From contig JARLHZ010000016.1 in the NCBI GenBank assembly GCA_031291995.1, positions 1 to 54,148 of the forward strand: 54,148 nucleotides of DNA. The letters are read 5' to 3'. Of the stretch, positions 26,040-35,300 are shown one piece after another. The first letter of the stretch is position 1, and the number at the start of each line of letters is the position of its first letter. The translations under genes and the position numbers were made by a program. The stretch comes from Candidatus Doudnabacteria bacterium (lineage in GTDB: Bacteria > Patescibacteriota > Doudnabacteria > UBA920). The notes beneath the pieces are model-generated. The model had not been told where the DNA came from, searched no databases, and was given only the letters and a program-made list of their open reading frames with translations.

Positions 26040-26348
26040 TTAATTCCCTGGCGGGTCCAAACTGGGATAAAATTGGCCATTGCCGCATTCTGTACCGGTT
26101 TCTGTTGTTGGTATATTCCCGTTAATGAATAACTGCTTGCCCTGTTCGTCCCGAATGATGGTCGTTTCGGTTACCGTAACCGAATGGCAGGTAGAATCAA
26201 CCGCTACGGGATAGTTAGGGCTGGCTGGGCGGTTAAATACTATTGCCCAATAAAAAAACAATATAACCCCTATTAAAAATAGGAAAATTTTCCACTTGCC
26301 TTTAACCGCCAGAGCGGGATTTTTATTATTTGGCGGACTTGGATTCAT
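26040..26348 (-). CDS. Single-pass membrane protein
   Basis: A 102-residue protein with a cytosolic N-terminus (NPSPPNNKNPALAVKGK), one membrane segment at about 20-37 (FLFLIGVILFFYWAIVF) and an outer domain with two cysteines. No family recognised. It lies 25 bases after the cysteine-rich gene and 29 before the RDD gene. Confidence 0.65.
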   Translation of the reverse strand: MNPSPPNNKNPALAVKGKWKIFLFLIGVILFFYWAIVFNRPASPNYPVAVDSTCHSVTVTETTIIRDEQGKQLFINGNIPTTETGTECGNGQFYPSLDPPGN

Positions 26349-26373
26349 ACAGTTGAACTAAAATCAATTACTT

Positions 26374-26691
26374 TTAGAAAGGCCTGCCTTCATCGTCAGG
26401 TTCTTTATGGATGGGGGTTGTGGCGAGTTCTTCCATATTGGGATAGTCTAGCATTTTAGTTTTCGTTACAGGCTGTTTGTAATTTTTTATTTCTTCTTCG
26501 TCCGGCATTTCAAGCCAAGGATTATAGTCACCGCACGAGCATGGATCGTCACTGCCGCATAAATCACAGGGCGGATCAAATTCGCCGCAAGCCCGGCCAC
26601 AACCCTGGCACATTATTATAGTTTCCGGGCCATCATCCCCGGATCTCTGGCCGTATTTAACCTTGGCTCTGCAACATTTAGAAATAGGCAT
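26374..26691 (-). CDS. Cysteine-rich zinc-binding protein
   Basis: A 105-residue protein from the ATG at 26691 (MPISKCCRAK). Cysteine pairs CC, CQGC, C, CDLC and CSC within residues 6-60 could bind two or three zinc ions. The tail is acidic and disordered. An in-frame TTG 18 bases upstream is possible. It is first after a structured leader with a strong -10 element. Likely nucleic-acid or protein binding; no family assigned. Confidence 0.65.
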   Translation of the reverse strand: MPISKCCRAKVKYGQRSGDDGPETIIMCQGCGRACGEFDPPCDLCGSDDPCSCGDYNPWLEMPDEEEIKNYKQPVTKTKMLDYPNMEELATTPIHKEPDDEGRPF

Positions 26692-26709
26692 AAATAATTT
26701 ATTAGACAA

Positions 26710-26878
26710 TCAAAAAGGGCCACCCGCTTGCCCCACCTAACCTTTCGGTTAGGGACCTCTATAAAGGCTAAGACAAGACAGGTGACCGTCTTCGCTTTAT
26801 AGAGGATTTATGCCATGCCCGTAACTTACGCGGCGGGTTTAGGCAAACTTATTCAGTTTTACTGCTTATATTATAGCA
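26710..26878 (-). ncRNA. Structured leader RNA or small RNA with extended -10 promoter
   Basis: The minus-strand extended -10 TGCTATAAT (26870-26878) would start RNA near 26862. Downstream are three hairpins: GCC..CCCG/CGGG..GGC (26812-26844), an 11-bp perfect stem CCTCTATAAAG/CTTTATAGAGG (26756-26805) with an inner AAGAC/GTCTT, and CCTAACC/GGTTAGG (26736-26753) with a 4-base loop. A weak GGGC/GCCC plus T5 precedes the cysteine-rich gene. No known RNA class is recognised. Confidence 0.6.
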
Positions 26879-26904
26879 TTATTTTGGCTTTTGTTCATTA
26901 TCCA

Positions 26905-27609
26905 CTAGGGTTTTAGCAATTCTTCAATTTGCTGGCGGTCTTTTGGGAAATGGTAAAAAGGGTGGGAGGCAATAAGCTTTTGAACCCACTGTTTTTGAAT
27001 AACGTAGGTATTCTCTAAGGGCTTGAGGCCAAAAGTTATTCTGGCTCTGGAAAAAACAATAGCGGGTTTTATATAAATATCTACACCTAGTTTTTCCTTA
27101 AGAAAATTATGCAGGCATAAAGCCTCGGACTTGGCTTGCCTTAAAAAGTCTTTTTCCAATAGTTGTCCGTGCCTGGTTAGCTCGCTGCCGTTAAAGTTAA
27201 TTATGCCTCTATGGCTCTTAACTTCAATCGTAAATATTCCCGTAGGGCCAACCAGTACAAAGTCTATATTCCCCTGTCCCGGCTTAACCACAACATCAGC
27301 ATAGACGGAGTATGCGTCCGGCAGTTTTTTAAGTTCGTCAGCTACCGCGTCCTCTCCATTTAGGCCTTGAAAAAATCTACCAGCCAATCCATCTTCTTTG
27401 GCCATCAAATTTTTAATTAGCAAAAAAATCGGGCTAAAAACAAGCAACACTACCACAATGTAACCGGGCTGGGATATATGGCTGATCAGTTGACCAAAAT
27501 ATTTATACAAAGCCCAAAGACCAATTAGTCCGTAAGCCGAAACCCCAAACACGGAGACCCAGGCCATACGCAGAGAATATTTGCTTCTACTTCCAAAAAA
27601 TTGCGCCAT
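26905..27609 (-). CDS. NERD-domain nuclease-like membrane protein
   Basis: A 234-residue protein with two N-terminal membrane segments, then a NERD domain. It has GLNGEDAVADELKKL, NIDFVLVGPTGIFTIEVKSHRG and a later strand PAIVFSRARI. The D...E-x-K triad is that of PD-(D/E)xK nucleases. NERD proteins are often tied to DNA processing or defence. It is the last gene of the long minus-strand operon headed by the PLD-helicase and starts 4 bases after its neighbour. Confidence 0.82.
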   Translation of the reverse strand: MAQFFGSRSKYSLRMAWVSVFGVSAYGLIGLWALYKYFGQLISHISQPGYIVVVLLVFSPIFLLIKNLMAKEDGLAGRFFQGLNGEDAVADELKKLPDAYSVYADVVVKPGQGNIDFVLVGPTGIFTIEVKSHRGIINFNGSELTRHGQLLEKDFLRQAKSEALCLHNFLKEKLGVDIYIKPAIVFSRARITFGLKPLENTYVIQKQWVQKLIASHPFYHFPKDRQQIEELLKP

Positions 27610-27613
27610 ATAG

Positions 27614-28186
27614 TTATAACTCAGGCCCCCAATAAATTACGTGGTGAATCCAAGTATGCCAAAGCCAGCTGGTTTGTAAGCCCGAATCTACAAACATTTT
27701 CCAGGCAAAAAATCTTACTAACAGGTTTGGTGTCATGCAGGCCGCTTTCTCGTGAGCATCAAAAAATTCCATATGAATTTTGCCTGAGCCAACATCGGAA
27801 TATCTTAATACTGCCCTATAGTCTGCGCCAAAATGAATGACATTTAGGTTAACCTGCGGACCGTCAACTTCTGTTATTATTCTGCCATCGTACGCGGTAC
27901 GTGTAGTTACGTAAAAACCATATTTCTTTTGCAAGTCAGAAATATTGGCAGGGACTTGGTTACCATATCCGATATACAAAATATCCGCTTGCACTCCATT
28001 TTTTCTGGCCTCCACAGCCACTTGCCTTAAGTCATACGTTCCTTGAATTTCCATCGCGTTTCCGACGATGCTTTTATAGTCACAAAACGCCAGGCTTCCG
28101 AAGTCAAAAACGCAGTAGTTAATCGCGGGTAAAACTATAAAAATTATTAACAGCCAAAACCAAACCTTTTTGTAATATTTTTTCAC
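27614..28186 (-). CDS. Membrane-anchored unidentified protein
   Basis: A 190-residue protein with an N-terminal anchor (VWFWLLIIFIVLPAINYCVF) and a mixed alpha/beta outer domain. No motif recognised. It is packed between the 65-residue gene (2-base gap) and the NERD gene (4-base gap), so it belongs to the same operon. The two anchored proteins may act together. Confidence 0.65.
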   Translation of the reverse strand: MKKYYKKVWFWLLIIFIVLPAINYCVFDFGSLAFCDYKSIVGNAMEIQGTYDLRQVAVEARKNGVQADILYIGYGNQVPANISDLQKKYGFYVTTRTAYDGRIITEVDGPQVNLNVIHFGADYRAVLRYSDVGSGKIHMEFFDAHEKAACMTPNLLVRFFAWKMFVDSGLQTSWLWHTWIHHVIYWGPEL

Positions 28187-28188
28187 AG

Positions 28189-28386
28189 TTAAATATTTTT
28201 ATTTGTTTTAAGAAATTCAACCATTTTGGCCACGGCTTCTTCCAGAGTTTCCCCGGTTTCTTTATGCTGGCTTCCGCCACTAAAATAAGTTCTAACCAAG
28301 CAATCGCCGGGTTTGTAGTACAAGCTAAAGGTGTTTTTATGAGCCAGCGAAATTAATTCTTGAAATTGATTCTCCATAGGCGTCAT
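28189..28386 (-). CDS. Small unidentified protein
   Basis: A 65-residue protein (MTPMENQFQELISLAHKNTFSLYYKPGDCLVRTYF...). It has a strand-rich middle and a C-terminal helix (GETLEEAVAKMVEFLKTN). A second ATG lies three codons in. It is 7 bases after the 51-residue gene. Looks like a small folded partner protein. Confidence 0.6.
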   Translation of the reverse strand: MTPMENQFQELISLAHKNTFSLYYKPGDCLVRTYFSGGSQHKETGETLEEAVAKMVEFLKTNKNI

Positions 28387-28393
28387 TAAGAAT

Positions 28394-28549
28394 TTATAAA
28401 TCTAAATCATCAACATCAATTCCTAAATTTCCCATCCGCTCTAAAGCCTCGTCCGCGTCGCCATTGTTAATCTGCTCGGCCAATTCTTCCTTAAGCCCGT
28501 CTTCGTCCACTTCCATTCTTATTTCGTCCACTAAATCTTCAAGTGGCAT
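28394..28549 (-). CDS. Small acidic protein
   Basis: A 51-residue, strongly acidic protein: MPLEDLVDEIRMEVDEDG...GNLGIDVDDLDL. The gaps to both neighbours are short (18 and 7 bases). The start MPLEDL echoes MSLEDL of the 17-residue frame at 28711-28764, hinting at a local duplication. It could be an inhibitor or DNA mimic by charge, which is only a suggestion. Confidence 0.6.
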   Translation of the reverse strand: MPLEDLVDEIRMEVDEDGLKEELAEQINNGDADEALERMGNLGIDVDDLDL

Positions 28550-28567
28550 AGGTTTTAACTATTTGAT

Positions 28568-28717
28568 CTATCTTCTCCGGTTGTGCTTATTTCCAAGACT
28601 AAATAAAGCCCAAACGACAGAAAGCAGGCTTAAGAAAATTGCCAGTCCTTTGTGTCCGGTCTTAAAAAGGGCGTATATTAAGCAACAAAATGCTACAAAT
28701 AGTATGAAGTCTAACAT
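28568..28717 (-). CDS. Small membrane protein
   Basis: A 49-residue protein with two hydrophobic stretches (FILFVAFCCLIYALF and LAIFLSLLSVVWALF) and a basic tail NKHNRRR. Its ATG overlaps the stop of the 17-residue frame (ATGTTAG). No family. Confidence 0.55.
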   Translation of the reverse strand: MLDFILFVAFCCLIYALFKTGHKGLAIFLSLLSVVWALFSLGNKHNRRR

Positions 28718-28764
28718 TGGAGTTTGGTTATAATTTTTTCGTCTTCCAAATCTTCAAGCGACAT
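28711..28764 (-). CDS. Possible 17-residue peptide
   Basis: MSLEDLEDEKIITKLQC, ending inside the next start codon. It fills the gap between two operon genes and resembles the start of the 51-residue protein. It may be a truncated duplicate or a coupling peptide. Confidence 0.3.
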   Translation of the reverse strand: MSLEDLEDEKIITKLQC

Positions 28765-28783
28765 AAATTACTTTATTAAGTTT

Positions 28784-29884
28784 TTAGGGTTGCTTCAATT
28801 CTTTAAGTAAAACATCCCAACCTATTCTGCCGGCTGTATAATCTGCAAAAATTTTATCCCAGCCCTCATTTGGAAGAAAACCGCTGTATTCAAGTTTAAT
28901 TTCATGGTCAAAATTATTTTTTGCTCTTAGTGTTTCTAGCACTTGTTTGTTAAATTGATCCACTAAATACTTTCTCCAATCATTGAGAGTTTTTTTATAT
29001 CTAATTACAGTGTAAACATCATAATAGGTGGTTACGGCCACATCCTGAGAAAGTAGCGACTTAAACGCGTAACCTATTTCCCCCTTAATAATATCATGTT
29101 TTCGCTTTTCTTTTTTATAATTGGTGTACCTAGTGAATTCTATCGGTAAATAGCGCTCGGTTGGCTCGTTGCTTCCTTTTCCTTGTTTGATACCGAACAT
29201 CCAAAATTTTTTTATACTGGGATAATAGCCTAAAGTTTTTTGTACGGGAGATCTTTTTGACAAAGGATTTTCATAATACAACACTTCATCCCTGTCAAAT
29301 TCATATTTTCTTGGTTTCAACTGTCCTTCCCAATCCCTAAAACGGTTGTTAGTAAGATAGGTTAACCAACTGTATTTTTGTTGATAAGTAACACTGCCTC
29401 CTATACCACTTACCCTTTTCATTGTTTCGGTAGGGAGGAAATTAAAATAAACCGGCAAAATTAATTTTTTACCTTTTAACTCAACCTCTCCCCAATCTAC
29501 TCCACAAAAGCATTTGTTTAAAGTTAACACCTCTCGGCAAGCCCAAGCAAGATACCCAGCAATATTGTATCCAAAAGAAAATAGATTATCTCTGGCAACA
29601 AGGCCGGAAAAAAAATGCCTGTTTAAAATATCCGGTAAACCCGCAACTTCTGTCTTTATAGTAAAATAATCATGTTCATAAGTGACATATCCTGGACGGT
29701 CATCTACTGGCCTTGCACGGGACGGAAAGAGTGACTCGGTTATACCTTCAATTTCTGAACGGCATCCAAAGTTAACATCACCGGCCACCCTCTCAAGTTG
29801 AGAATACCCTTTAACGAAATTTAAAAAGTAATCGGGTTGCTTAAATCCTTTGCTGGATTGGGCTTTGCTGCTATGTTTTTGCAT
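28784..29884 (-). CDS. Unidentified 366-residue operon protein
   Basis: A soluble, aromatic-rich protein with no motif I recognise. The N-terminus is basic and Ser-rich (MQKHSSKAQSSKG). The middle includes RHFFSGLVARDNLFSFGYNIAGYLAW and KPRKYEFDRDEVLYYENP. It overlaps the 831-residue membrane-protein gene by 14 bases, so the two are translationally coupled and probably act together. It is a candidate new component of the methyltransferase/helicase system. Confidence 0.7.
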   Translation of the reverse strand: MQKHSSKAQSSKGFKQPDYFLNFVKGYSQLERVAGDVNFGCRSEIEGITESLFPSRARPVDDRPGYVTYEHDYFTIKTEVAGLPDILNRHFFSGLVARDNLFSFGYNIAGYLAWACREVLTLNKCFCGVDWGEVELKGKKLILPVYFNFLPTETMKRVSGIGGSVTYQQKYSWLTYLTNNRFRDWEGQLKPRKYEFDRDEVLYYENPLSKRSPVQKTLGYYPSIKKFWMFGIKQGKGSNEPTERYLPIEFTRYTNYKKEKRKHDIIKGEIGYAFKSLLSQDVAVTTYYDVYTVIRYKKTLNDWRKYLVDQFNKQVLETLRAKNNFDHEIKLEYSGFLPNEGWDKIFADYTAGRIGWDVLLKELKQP

Positions 29885-32366
29885 AGGCGTAATTTGCCAA
29901 AATATTTACCATTTTATTTAATAAATCCTGTCTTTCTTTTACATATTCTACAAAAGCCTCAATGCTATCTTCTTCATAGTTTGAAACTCCATAGCTTAAC
30001 TCCCTAATCAACTTGCTTGGGTGGGCCGCCACCTCCTGTAATCCTGAATAAAAACGGACATTATCATAAGTTTTTGGTAGCAGACTAATTTTATACATAA
30101 TTTGTCCAAACCAATGATTATAGCGCGAAACTTCGCGGCTGATAAGTTTTAATTTTAGATTTAAGCCACCAAGGCTTTGAGGATCAGATAGTGTCTCTAC
30201 AGCCTTAGCAAAAAAGCCAGGTTTATATATTCTTTCCATCTCGTATATATACTTGGTAACAAAACTCCAGTCTTGTTCAAACTCTGCTGTCAAATAACAA
30301 ACGCCGCCCGTAATCACAATGATCCTGTTCGTTGTTACTAATTTTTCAACATCGGTTTCCTTATCATTTAATATGGTCAACATCATAGACAATGCTCTAA
30401 CGGAACCAGCAAACAACTTTTTTTGTTTTTCTATAATTGCTGGAAAGATAATCTTTTCTAACTGCTCAAGCATCTCATAGTCAACCAAGTCCTTTTTTGA
30501 TAGGCTTAATAAGTACCCGATGGTCATTTTAGAAAAAATTTTGTCCGATTCTTCCTCTGCTATTTCATATTTTTCTAAAAATATTAACCGTGCCAACCAT
30601 TCCATTCTAATCTTTAACCATTGAACAATCTGCTTTCCTTGCCCCACATTAACCAATCCAAGCATTATCTTATCTTGATTTTCTAAAATCATCCTAAAAT
30701 ATTTAGCCGTCATCGTTTTTTCTGTTTGCTTTAAGTCATCTATTATTTCCTTTTTTAACAAAGGCGCGGGTGTTATTATCTTGCCTTCAAATGATTGCTC
30801 TGCCTCTAAGCGATACCAATAATCCTTAATTTTTTCGTAAAAAATTGTTGGCAGATTGGCAGTTAGAACCTGTCTTTCTTTTATCCCTAAAATGGAATTT
30901 GTAGCTATAAGTTTGCCAACCCAACTTTCAACTTTTGAATAATCACCAAACCCGTCTAATATACTCAGGCTAATTGCAAAGTAGTCATTTACATATTCGT
31001 CTGACTCTATTTCTTTATTAGAGTCAATTTTTGGATAAAGATAAATAAAATTATTAAAAAACTTTTCTGCTAGTTCCATTTCCTGGGCTTCAAATAAACC
31101 AGGAAGAATTTTTTGGTATCTGTTAAAATTATCTCGGGAATAATTGCCCACCAATATTGTTTTATAAGCTTCAATTATACTAAGTAGAAGTGCGCTCCCC
31201 TCCAGGGTTTTTTCTACCTTTTGTTCTATACCATTTATTATTTTTTCCACTTTATTCTCAAACCAGGCGAAATCTGATTCTGTAAGATAAAGCGGCCCTT
31301 GCCCGCGCATCTCATAATTCAATTTTAAATTTATGGCAACCATATTGTCCGATTTAACCTGTTTATATTTTGTGGCGGCCCACCAGCCCGTGTCTTTATC
31401 TATATACCTTTTCTTTGCAGAGTAGTTATTCATAACATAAGCCAAAACCGGCAAAGCATATTGTGCGTTGGTATAGTTACCCGCTTTCCACAAGTCTTCA
31501 AATAGCTGCTCAATTAGCGTCAGGCTATTACGCGCCTTTGTTTGGGCATTTTGAATCACACTCCAGCTGTAAAAAGTAATTTTTTTGCGGTTGGTAGCAA
31601 GGCTTATAGAATCTATTATGTCGCTTCCTAATTTTTCAAATAGACGCTTAGGCTTTAGGGATAAAATATAGTGATCTTTAAAAATAAGTATCCCTAAGAT
31701 TGAAACAGTTGCCAAAATAATGACTGCGGGAAAGCTAAAAAAGGGCTGGCTATTCAAAAACTTTATTTTTATCAAAACAAAAAGTGCATACAAGTCCGTA
31801 AAGACCAAAAGCTTAAAAAAGAAATTTGTTACTGTGTCTTGATTAATGAAATTTGAGACTTCGGCTGAATATTTTTCCGTAGTCAATTGGAGGCCAACTG
31901 CGTATAGGGCAAAAATTAATCCTAAAATAGCGGATATGGCACCAATAATTATTTCTAGAGCGAGCTGGAAAAAATTACTATCGGGGAAGGTGAAGCGAGG
32001 AATGTCCGTAAATTGGCCAATTGATCTTAGATGAAATAAGTTCAACTCTTTAATTTGTATATAGTAATGCTGAAGCGCGGAATCAAAAAAGAGTGAAAAC
32101 ACAGCAAGGGCAAACAATTCCCAAAGGAGTTTTTTTGAGTGCTTTAATATTTGTAAGTCAATGGTATATTCTGTTCTTTCTCTATCCTCCTGGGCCTTCC
32201 ATACCCTAGCCCGTTCTTTTAGGTTTTGATAACTATGGTAAAAAACGCCCGCTATCCGGCCAGAATAGAGAGCGAAAAAACTCGGTTCTTTTCCTGGTTC
32301 AAAATCATCCCTATCTTTAGGGAAAATTTTATACCAAAAATATTGAATTATCCTAATCAAAGACAT
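29871..32366 (-). CDS. Large membrane protein, DUF2254-like N-terminal half
   Basis: An 831-residue protein. Membrane segments lie at about 80-100, 135-160, 180-205 and 212-232. The stretch LGLIFALYAVGLQLTTEKYSAEV resembles the FS...V.LQL.S..FSPR core of DUF2254 proteins, a weak pattern match. Residues 240-831 are a long helical cytosolic domain, perhaps a TPR-like solenoid. The gene starts 2 bases after the methyltransferase stop. A membrane effector paired with a DNA-sensing helicase and methylase would fit an abortive-infection design, but this is inference. Confidence 0.65.
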   Translation of the reverse strand: MSLIRIIQYFWYKIFPKDRDDFEPGKEPSFFALYSGRIAGVFYHSYQNLKERARVWKAQEDRERTEYTIDLQILKHSKKLLWELFALAVFSLFFDSALQHYYIQIKELNLFHLRSIGQFTDIPRFTFPDSNFFQLALEIIIGAISAILGLIFALYAVGLQLTTEKYSAEVSNFINQDTVTNFFFKLLVFTDLYALFVLIKIKFLNSQPFFSFPAVIILATVSILGILIFKDHYILSLKPKRLFEKLGSDIIDSISLATNRKKITFYSWSVIQNAQTKARNSLTLIEQLFEDLWKAGNYTNAQYALPVLAYVMNNYSAKKRYIDKDTGWWAATKYKQVKSDNMVAINLKLNYEMRGQGPLYLTESDFAWFENKVEKIINGIEQKVEKTLEGSALLLSIIEAYKTILVGNYSRDNFNRYQKILPGLFEAQEMELAEKFFNNFIYLYPKIDSNKEIESDEYVNDYFAISLSILDGFGDYSKVESWVGKLIATNSILGIKERQVLTANLPTIFYEKIKDYWYRLEAEQSFEGKIITPAPLLKKEIIDDLKQTEKTMTAKYFRMILENQDKIMLGLVNVGQGKQIVQWLKIRMEWLARLIFLEKYEIAEEESDKIFSKMTIGYLLSLSKKDLVDYEMLEQLEKIIFPAIIEKQKKLFAGSVRALSMMLTILNDKETDVEKLVTTNRIIVITGGVCYLTAEFEQDWSFVTKYIYEMERIYKPGFFAKAVETLSDPQSLGGLNLKLKLISREVSRYNHWFGQIMYKISLLPKTYDNVRFYSGLQEVAAHPSKLIRELSYGVSNYEEDSIEAFVEYVKERQDLLNKMVNILANYAYAKT

Positions 32367-32368
32367 AA

Positions 32369-35300
32369 TTAAAAATTTCCTACAATTTTAATTTCCTCAC
32401 CGGTTAGGCCATAAAGTTTATAAACCATTTTGTCTATCTGTTCTTCAAGGTCGTGGACTTTGGCTTTTTTGGCGGCATTGTTTAAATAATCGTCTGATTT
32501 CGTTATAACTAAAATTATATCAACAATCTCGTTAAACTGCTTTTGTATATTTTCACCGACAATTTTAATTGGTATTTCAGAAACGGGATTTCCTATAAGT
32601 TCTAATATTTCACCTTTTCTTTTACCTCGGTGATATAACCATAGATAATAAAGTTTAGAATTTAATAACGCCAAAATATATTTTAAATCTATATTTTTAT
32701 AGTCTCCTTTTTGAGTTATAAAAAAAACATCCGACATGGCATACCAAGTAACCTCATTGTAGCCAAATGTATTTGTATTGCTTCTTTGCGGGAACACGAT
32801 TTTAGGACCGTCAAAGTTTAATTTTCTACTTGTGGACATAACGTACCAGTATCCGTTATTGAAAGCAGATTCTAGTGTGCCAGTTCTCGGCCTGTCGGTT
32901 AAAAGTTTTTCAAATCTTTTTAAATGCTTTTTTATTTTTGGGTAGGCATTTAAATCCGGCCTATCTGTATACCTCAAATTTATCAAGTTCAGCTCATTTT
33001 TTGTATTTGTATAAAACTTTTTTATATCGGAATTTTTAAACAAGGGCTTAATTATTTTAGTCTCGTCATTAGAAAAACCATTATCCTTCACTTCCTGGTT
33101 TGTTAAAATGAAGATCCCTTCGCCTGTACTCGCGTCATTTATTTTATATTTACTTTTTTTATCCGCGCTCAACTTATCGGCTCCGGCAAAAACTCCGTTA
33201 TTAACATTACAAATGGTGCCTAGTAAGGCTCCTTGTAGTTTTATTTTGTTTAACAAAATTTGAATTGGGTCACTATTATTTGACGAAGCTCCGCTTAATC
33301 TAATATAATATTCATCGCCGTCGAACAAATCTTTTTGTTTAACGTCAAAATATTCAGTTTCATTATCTTGCCAGCTCACTATTTCACTAAGGATTTTTGA
33401 ATTAGCAATCCCCGCTTGCTTTGTTATAGCGGTTTTTGCCATAATTTGATCATTTTGCCCTTTTGATAAAATGGTGACCATATTATGCTGCCCCATTGCT
33501 GATTCAAAGATTCTCAAATCGTTAAAATTAATTAGCCTTCTGATTATTGTTCTGTTTCTAAAATCCTCTCGTAATTTTTTCGCACCCAAAGCTGTTGGGT
33601 AGTAATCTGTTGTTATAAAAGCTATCTGCGAATTTACATTTCCTAAATTTAGGGCTAAATGAAAAAAGAAATAGAAAAAATCCATTTTCCCCAGATAAAA
33701 CTTACCAAGAAAATCACTATTTTTTATCTCTCTAAATGATTCCTTATGGCCTTTTTCGCCAATATAGGGTGGGTTTGCTATCAAAACATCAAAGCCGCCT
33801 TTCTGTTGAAATACTTCAGCAAAGTTAAGTTTCCAAAGGAAAAATGGCTTCGTATTAGTTTGCTTTAGTTGCTCAAGCTTTTTTAACTCGGAGGTTTTTT
33901 TATTTTCTTCCAGGCTTGCTTCAATCAAATCCCATTCCAGATTTTCAATTTTTCTCTTTAATTCTTCTTTTGTTCGTTTGTTGGTTTCTTCAAAGAATTT
34001 TTTATGCAGATTTTCCAGCTCATCCCTAATCTGCTTTGACTCTGCAACGCTGGCAAACAGATCTTTTTGCTCAATACTACTGTTGTTTGGTAGTCGCTTT
34101 TTCTCTTTAAGGATTGCCCGGAGCTGAGTTTCCATATTAACGACTTCCAGCGGCTTAACAGCTTCTTTGTTATTCATCCATTCCGGATTTTTCATGTAAA
34201 ATTTTAACAGCTCACCTTGCAAAGAAATTATTTTTTGGTTGTCCGGCTGGAATATTCGCGCATCAATGATTGGCGATTCAAGGAGCTTCTCATCAAAAAG
34301 TTTTATACCCTCAAACTCTTCCAGGAGGCTGTTGCCCTGCATAATCTTGTAATCCAGGTTTGGCAATGGCTTAATGTCCTTAATATCCTCTTCGTCCACA
34401 ATTAAAGACAGCCAAAGCCGCAACTTGGCTATTTCCACGGCTCCGGGGTCAATATCCACACCATAGAGCGAATTTTGAATGCAGTCGCGCTTAAAGCTAT
34501 ATATAGTCCTACTTTCCTGGTACGCGGCCATTTGTTCCGCGTGCGGAGCGAGTAGATAATTAGAAAGCACGTTCCTGGCTTTTACAATCTCGCTCATCAT
34601 ACCGACGGGGAAAGCGCCGGACCCAATGGCTGGATCGCAGACTTTAATATTCGCCAGTTTGTAATCTATGTCGGCCGCGCTATGATAAATATTTTTTGAA
34701 AGCTGATGGTAGTAGGTTTCCGTTTCTTTACCAAGTTTCTCTACCTGGGCTTCGTTCTCGGCTATCAACTCCCCATATTTAACCAACTGCTCAATTTCTT
34801 CCTTTGGTATGCTATTTTCAAATTCAGTAGCCAGATAGTTAATTAGGCTTTGCTGGCACATATAATGGACGATTTCGCGCGGTGTGTAATAAGTGCCTTT
34901 GGACTTGCGGTCCTTAACTTCCAGTAAGTTTTCAAATACTTTCCCGAGCATTTCCGGGTCAACGGCTACCTCTTTTTCCAAGGGCTCATCTTCCTTAACC
35001 GTAAAGTTATAACGGTCAAAAATATCCAAAATGCCGGTGCCGATGTCTCCGGTTTTTAAATCTTTAACTTCGTTTGAAAATAACTCATTGGGCAACTCAA
35101 TGTCCGTATGCACCCAGTCATAATTCCTTAATGGATCAAAAAGTCCGCCGTTTAAAAAAGGAATTTTGCAGTTAAACCTGTCCGACCAGTCATCCTGGCG
35201 CTCCACAGCCAGGGCGTTATAGAACAGCGGCTCCAAAACATCATTAAAGAAATTTTTGTACTCACAGTAACGCTTTACGTACAGCCGGCGCAAAAAGTCT

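Noticed and set aside
26710-26878. Known RNA such as SRP RNA, RNase P RNA, tmRNA or a common riboswitch
   Set aside because: None of the conserved cores of these RNAs that I know could be found on either strand.
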